A DNA stretch of 9,100 bases from contig DOTV01000043.1 in assembly GCA_003520925.1 (NCBI GenBank), forward strand, positions 1-9,100. The letters run 5' to 3'. The notes below the pieces were generated by a model. The model did no database searches. It saw nothing but the letters and a program-made list of their open reading frames with translations, and was not told where the DNA came from. The first letter of the stretch is position 1. Every line of letters starts with the position of its first letter. The position numbers and the translations under genes are program-made. Source of the DNA: Bacteroidales bacterium (GTDB taxonomy: Bacteria > Bacteroidota > Bacteroidia > Bacteroidales > VadinHA17). Below are positions 6,656-9,100 of this stretch, one piece after another.

Positions 6656-8417
6656 AATGATAAAACCCGTAATACCAGAATGTATTCCCGAATTTCTGCT
6701 TCAGAACCGGCTGTGCTGTTTTAAGATTGTTTCCGTATGACTGAAATGTCTGGAGAAACTGGCTGAACCTTGTTTCAACCTGAGGATCGATTCCCAGATT
6801 CCCTGTTTCCGGAAGGGTTAAACCCGATATTCTGCAGGCAAGAGCGGCTTCCTGGAGATGAACCGGTATCTTCTTATAGCCCATGATTTCAAGCCTTGAT
6901 AACCCCGATGCTATACCTGCATAATCTTCATTAAGCATCAGGTAAGCCATCTTATATTCAAACAATTTACGGTTCAGGGAATCTGCTGAAAATGCCCTCT
7001 CGATGTTAATATACGGGTTATCCGTAATTGAAAAAAAATCATGTTCGATCTTTTCTTTTCTTTTAATTCCTAATTCAGGGTCCGTTTCAATTGATTTTTC
7101 ATCGAACAGCAATTTTTCAAAACCTGTGGCTTTCTTCCTGTAAAATAGAGTTTTCTTAAGTATGGATACATACTTGGATGCAATCTTATAATTACCGTTG
7201 ATTATTTCTGTTTTGATAAGCATCCTGAGATCTTCAGGAGTCATCCCTTTCATAACCATATTCTCGAAAGCCCACCTTTGTGCTTCATTAATCATTCCTG
7301 TTGAATAGTAAAAATATGCTCCCCTCCTTAAAACCTCACCAACCATCTCCCATTTCAGGAACAGCGATTGTCCATCGGGGCTCTGGGGAAAATGAAAAAG
7401 CTGGTCGGTAAGCCTTCCTGTTTCACAAAGAGCAACATTGTTAAGGTATATGGTGAGCCTGTTCCTTGAGGGGTGATCCGAAATATACCTGGTAACTTCA
7501 TTGTACCTTCCCTGGCTGAAGAGTTTTTCTGCGTGGAAATACTCCTTGTTGACCCGGTCAAAGCGCAATAAAATAACTGTGCTGACCAGTATCAGGGAAA
7601 GCAGTGGAAGGATTATTGCTTTTACATTCTCTTTTTGCCTGAATCTGGCAGGGAGGTTTATTTTTATTTTTACTATCAGGGGAAGAAGGATTATGAACCC
7701 GATTACCGGAATGAACAATCTGAACTGCGATCCCGTATCTTCCTTTGAAAATGGAAAGATCATCAGCGTTTTAAAAGGCTGAAAAAGGAAAAATTCTTTC
7801 AACAGGTAAATTAAAATAAAGCTTATTGCAAGCAGCAAGAATATTTTAGGCCACTCCTTTCTTATTGACTTCAGGATAATGTGAAGTGCATACATCAGTG
7901 CAAAGATCCAGGCAAATCCTCCTGTTATTAAGTACCAAAAGGGGAATAGGATCACAGGCAGAAAACCCTTGAGATATCTTAGAACGATAAAGAACAGAAC
8001 AAGCTGTAAAAGCACACCAAGGCTGTTATATAAAAGGTACTGGTAATCAGTCTGCAGGATGAAAAATGCAGTCCCAAAAAGAACAGGAAAAAGGGTTGAT
8101 GTTTTGTACGTAAGAATACTTATGATCTTTGAGATCATGTAAATTATCATGCAAATTATCAGTGAAATAATTATTGCTCCTGCCAAGGGATAATAGTAAA
8201 AAGTTGTCAGTAACCTGCCAAGAAAGAGAAGCAATGAGCCGGGTTGAGTAAGACTGGATTTAAGGTAATCGGTTGAAAATACAAAGAGGGATGTTTTTTC
8301 CTGGTAATACTCAACATAGTCAGCAAAAAATCCAAAGAATAAAAACGACCCTATGAAAAATATCAAAACGGGAAGAAGATACAGAAACTGATCACTATTT
8401 GTTTTATTCACCTTCAT
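6654..8417 (-). CDS. Multi-pass membrane protein with helical C-terminal domain (resembles DUF6057)
   Basis: The function is unknown. The first 285 of 587 residues are strongly hydrophobic, with about eight or nine predicted membrane segments near 11-31, 60-72, 78-100, 108-123, 131-147, 152-182, 190-208, 233-249 and 266-284. The remaining 300 residues look soluble and alpha-helical with TPR-like patterns, for example YFHAEKLFSQGRYNEVTRYI (293-312) and RRGAYFYYSTGMINEAQRWA. Overall architecture, the early segment with QEKTSLFVFSTDYL, the aromatic TTFYYYPLAGA and the ending FGNTFWYYGFYH match my recollection of the Bacteroidota family DUF6057; this is recognition, not a search result. The start is ATG8417; an earlier ATG just upstream is followed at once by a stop. 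The TAG stop (6656-6654) abuts a GC-rich repeat unit. The gene upstream on this strand is a PD40 protein whose stop is 164 bp away, with repeats between, so co-transcription is possible but not shown. Confidence 0.85.
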   Translation of the reverse strand: MKVNKTNSDQFLYLLPVLIFFIGSFLFFGFFADYVEYYQEKTSLFVFSTDYLKSSLTQPGSLLLFLGRLLTTFYYYPLAGAIIISLIICMIIYMISKIISILTYKTSTLFPVLFGTAFFILQTDYQYLLYNSLGVLLQLVLFFIVLRYLKGFLPVILFPFWYLITGGFAWIFALMYALHIILKSIRKEWPKIFLLLAISFILIYLLKEFFLFQPFKTLMIFPFSKEDTGSQFRLFIPVIGFIILLPLIVKIKINLPARFRQKENVKAIILPLLSLILVSTVILLRFDRVNKEYFHAEKLFSQGRYNEVTRYISDHPSRNRLTIYLNNVALCETGRLTDQLFHFPQSPDGQSLFLKWEMVGEVLRRGAYFYYSTGMINEAQRWAFENMVMKGMTPEDLRMLIKTEIINGNYKIASKYVSILKKTLFYRKKATGFEKLLFDEKSIETDPELGIKRKEKIEHDFFSITDNPYINIERAFSADSLNRKLFEYKMAYLMLNEDYAGIASGLSRLEIMGYKKIPVHLQEAALACRISGLTLPETGNLGIDPQVETRFSQFLQTFQSYGNNLKTAQPVLKQKFGNTFWYYGFYH

Positions 8418-8439
8418 TTTATCATAAATAGTTAAAATT

Positions 8440-8474
8440 GCTTGTTGCTGCCTGCTGGTTGCTAGTTGTTTGCT
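8440..8474 (-). repeat. Heptamer tandem repeat, second locus (AACCAGC-like, minus strand)
   Basis: Read on the minus strand, five seven-base units occur from 8474 down to 8440: GCAAACA, AACTAGC, AACCAGC, AGGCAGC and AACAAGC. The central copy is identical to the commonest unit of the array at 1249-1290. It lies 23 bp upstream of the membrane-protein start codon, between that gene and the GC-rich palindromes, so it would be in that gene's leader. The units are more diverged than in the first array. Confidence 0.65.
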
Positions 8475-8497
8475 ATAAAGTTAAACTTCCTGTTTTT

Positions 8498-8570
8498 ACC
8501 CCTAAATCCCCCAGGGGGGACTTTTTGATTTGTTTTGTTTTGATAGCCCCCCTTGGGGGGTTGGGGGTAA
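8498..8570. repeat. Second pair of inverted GC-rich palindromic repeat units (units C and D)
   Basis: Unit C (8498-8522) runs ACCCC, TAAAT, C5, A, G6, ACT. Unit D (8545-8570) runs AG, C6, TT, G6, TT, G5, TAA. Unit D reverse-complemented is nearly the same as unit A at 6583, and unit C is a more diverged copy of the same pattern. The two are head to head across a T-rich 22-bp spacer (8523-8544). The pair lies between the stop of the PD40 gene and the start of the DUF6057-like gene, so transcription of the two genes as one unit would cross strong hairpins. Confidence 0.82.
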
Positions 8571-8581
8571 ATTATATCCTG

Positions 8582-9100
8582 TCAATTTTCTGCCCATTTT
8601 GCCTGCAATGTTTTTCCTTTTGCAATTTCAAGGATTTTTCCGGGATTAACATTCACCTCCAGTGTCGAGAGTTCCGGAAGGTTGAAGCTCTTTATAAACC
8701 TTCCGTAAAATTCAGGATCCTTCTGAGGCATTATAAATGGTTTGCCCGAGGTTCCGTTTTCTTCAATATGTGAAATATAGAATCTTGCTGTCAATCCGTC
8801 GTCCCGTTTACTGCTGAAGACCAGCCACCTGCTGTTTGATGACCAGGAGTGATAACTGTCTGTAAAATCACTGTTCAAATGCATCGCTACAGGCTTCATG
8901 GATATGAGATCGATCTCATAGAGATCTGCTTCCTTATGCCATATCGGGAAACATCCGTAATTATGAAGCGTAATTACAATGTAATTACCATCGGGGGATA
9001 TCCTTGGAAAGGAAGCACTTTTGTTATTTTCAGAAGCATTGAAGATAAGTTCCAATGGACCTGTTTTACGGGTTGAAGGATCAAAGGATACGCGGCAGAG
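8582..9100 (-). CDS. PD40/TolB-type beta-propeller protein, C-terminal part (5' truncated by window edge)
   Basis: The minus-strand frame is open to the right edge of the window (172 codons seen), so the start lies beyond it. A TTG codon at 9055 could be mistaken for a start, but the upstream in-frame residues LCRVSFDPSTRKTGP read naturally into the rest. The sequence contains two WD40-like PD40 propeller blades: SFPRISPDGNYIVITLHNYG, then DSYHSWSSNSRWLVFSSKRD followed by ARFYISHIEENGTSGKPFIM. Between them is a third strand-rich segment, HKEADLYEIDLISMKPV. PD40 repeats occur in TolB and in many periplasmic or surface Bacteroidota proteins, where they are thought to bind peptides or proteins. 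The segment NVNPGKILEIAKGKTLQAKW closes the protein. It is upstream of the DUF6057-like gene on the same strand. No catalytic residues are recognisable, and its export signal, if any, is outside the window. Confidence 0.85.
   Translation of the reverse strand, partial: LCRVSFDPSTRKTGPLELIFNASENNKSASFPRISPDGNYIVITLHNYGCFPIWHKEADLYEIDLISMKPVAMHLNSDFTDSYHSWSSNSRWLVFSSKRDDGLTARFYISHIEENGTSGKPFIMPQKDPEFYGRFIKSFNLPELSTLEVNVNPGKILEIAKGKTLQAKWAEN

Noticed and set aside
6583..8570. Insertion sequence or composite transposon with the GC palindromes as terminal repeats
   Set aside because: The enclosed gene encodes a polytopic membrane protein and not a transposase, and I saw no target-site duplication at the outer edges.
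8438..8773. 111-codon plus-strand open frame beginning in the second heptamer array
   Set aside because: It crosses the heptamer repeat and both GC palindromes and then runs antisense to the PD40 gene, so it is a repeat and shadow artefact.
9053..9055. TTG as start codon of the PD40 protein
   Set aside because: The frame stays open to the window edge, and the upstream residues (RVSFDPSTRKTGP) fit the family, so the TTG is an internal leucine codon.

Overview
The window looks like a chromosomal segment of a Bacteroidota bacterium, most likely Bacteroidales-like and possibly an uncultured lineage. The evidence is an adjacent SusC/SusD pair, a SUMF1-fold protein, a PD40/TolB-type propeller protein, a membrane protein resembling DUF6057, leaders without a clear Shine-Dalgarno sequence, and AT-rich intergenic DNA interrupted by GC-rich palindromes.

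Layout. Positions 1-930 (+) hold the 3' part of a SUMF1/FGE-fold gene whose start lies left of the window. Positions 931-1397 are a non-coding leader with hairpins, a dyad, a purine-rich direct repeat and a heptamer tandem repeat. Positions 1398-4592 (+) encode a SusC/RagA TonB-dependent outer-membrane transporter. After 29 bp, positions 4622-6508 (+) encode its SusD/RagB lipoprotein partner, followed by a strong intrinsic terminator at 6545-6574. Converging on this from the right are two minus-strand genes: a multi-pass membrane protein with a helical C-terminal half (8417-6654, resembling DUF6057), and upstream of it the C-terminal part of a PD40 beta-propeller protein (9100-8582), cut by the window edge.

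How the genes may work together. SusC and SusD form the usual outer-membrane pedestal-bin importer for a glycan, peptide or other large ligand. No glycoside hydrolase, sulfatase, peptidase or sensor lies in the window, so the substrate cannot be named. The SUMF1-fold protein lacks both catalytic cysteines of formylglycine-generating enzyme, so it is unlikely to mature sulfatases; a binding or structural role is more plausible. The membrane protein and the PD40 protein share strand and order and may be functionally linked, but no role can be assigned.

The least explained material is repetitive. Four related GC-rich palindromic units form two head-to-head pairs that bracket the membrane-protein gene exactly, and one unit appears to supply its TAG stop codon. 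A heptamer repeat (AACCAGC-like) occurs in two intergenic regions in opposite orientation. I see no tRNA, rRNA, CRISPR array, insertion sequence or recognised riboswitch.
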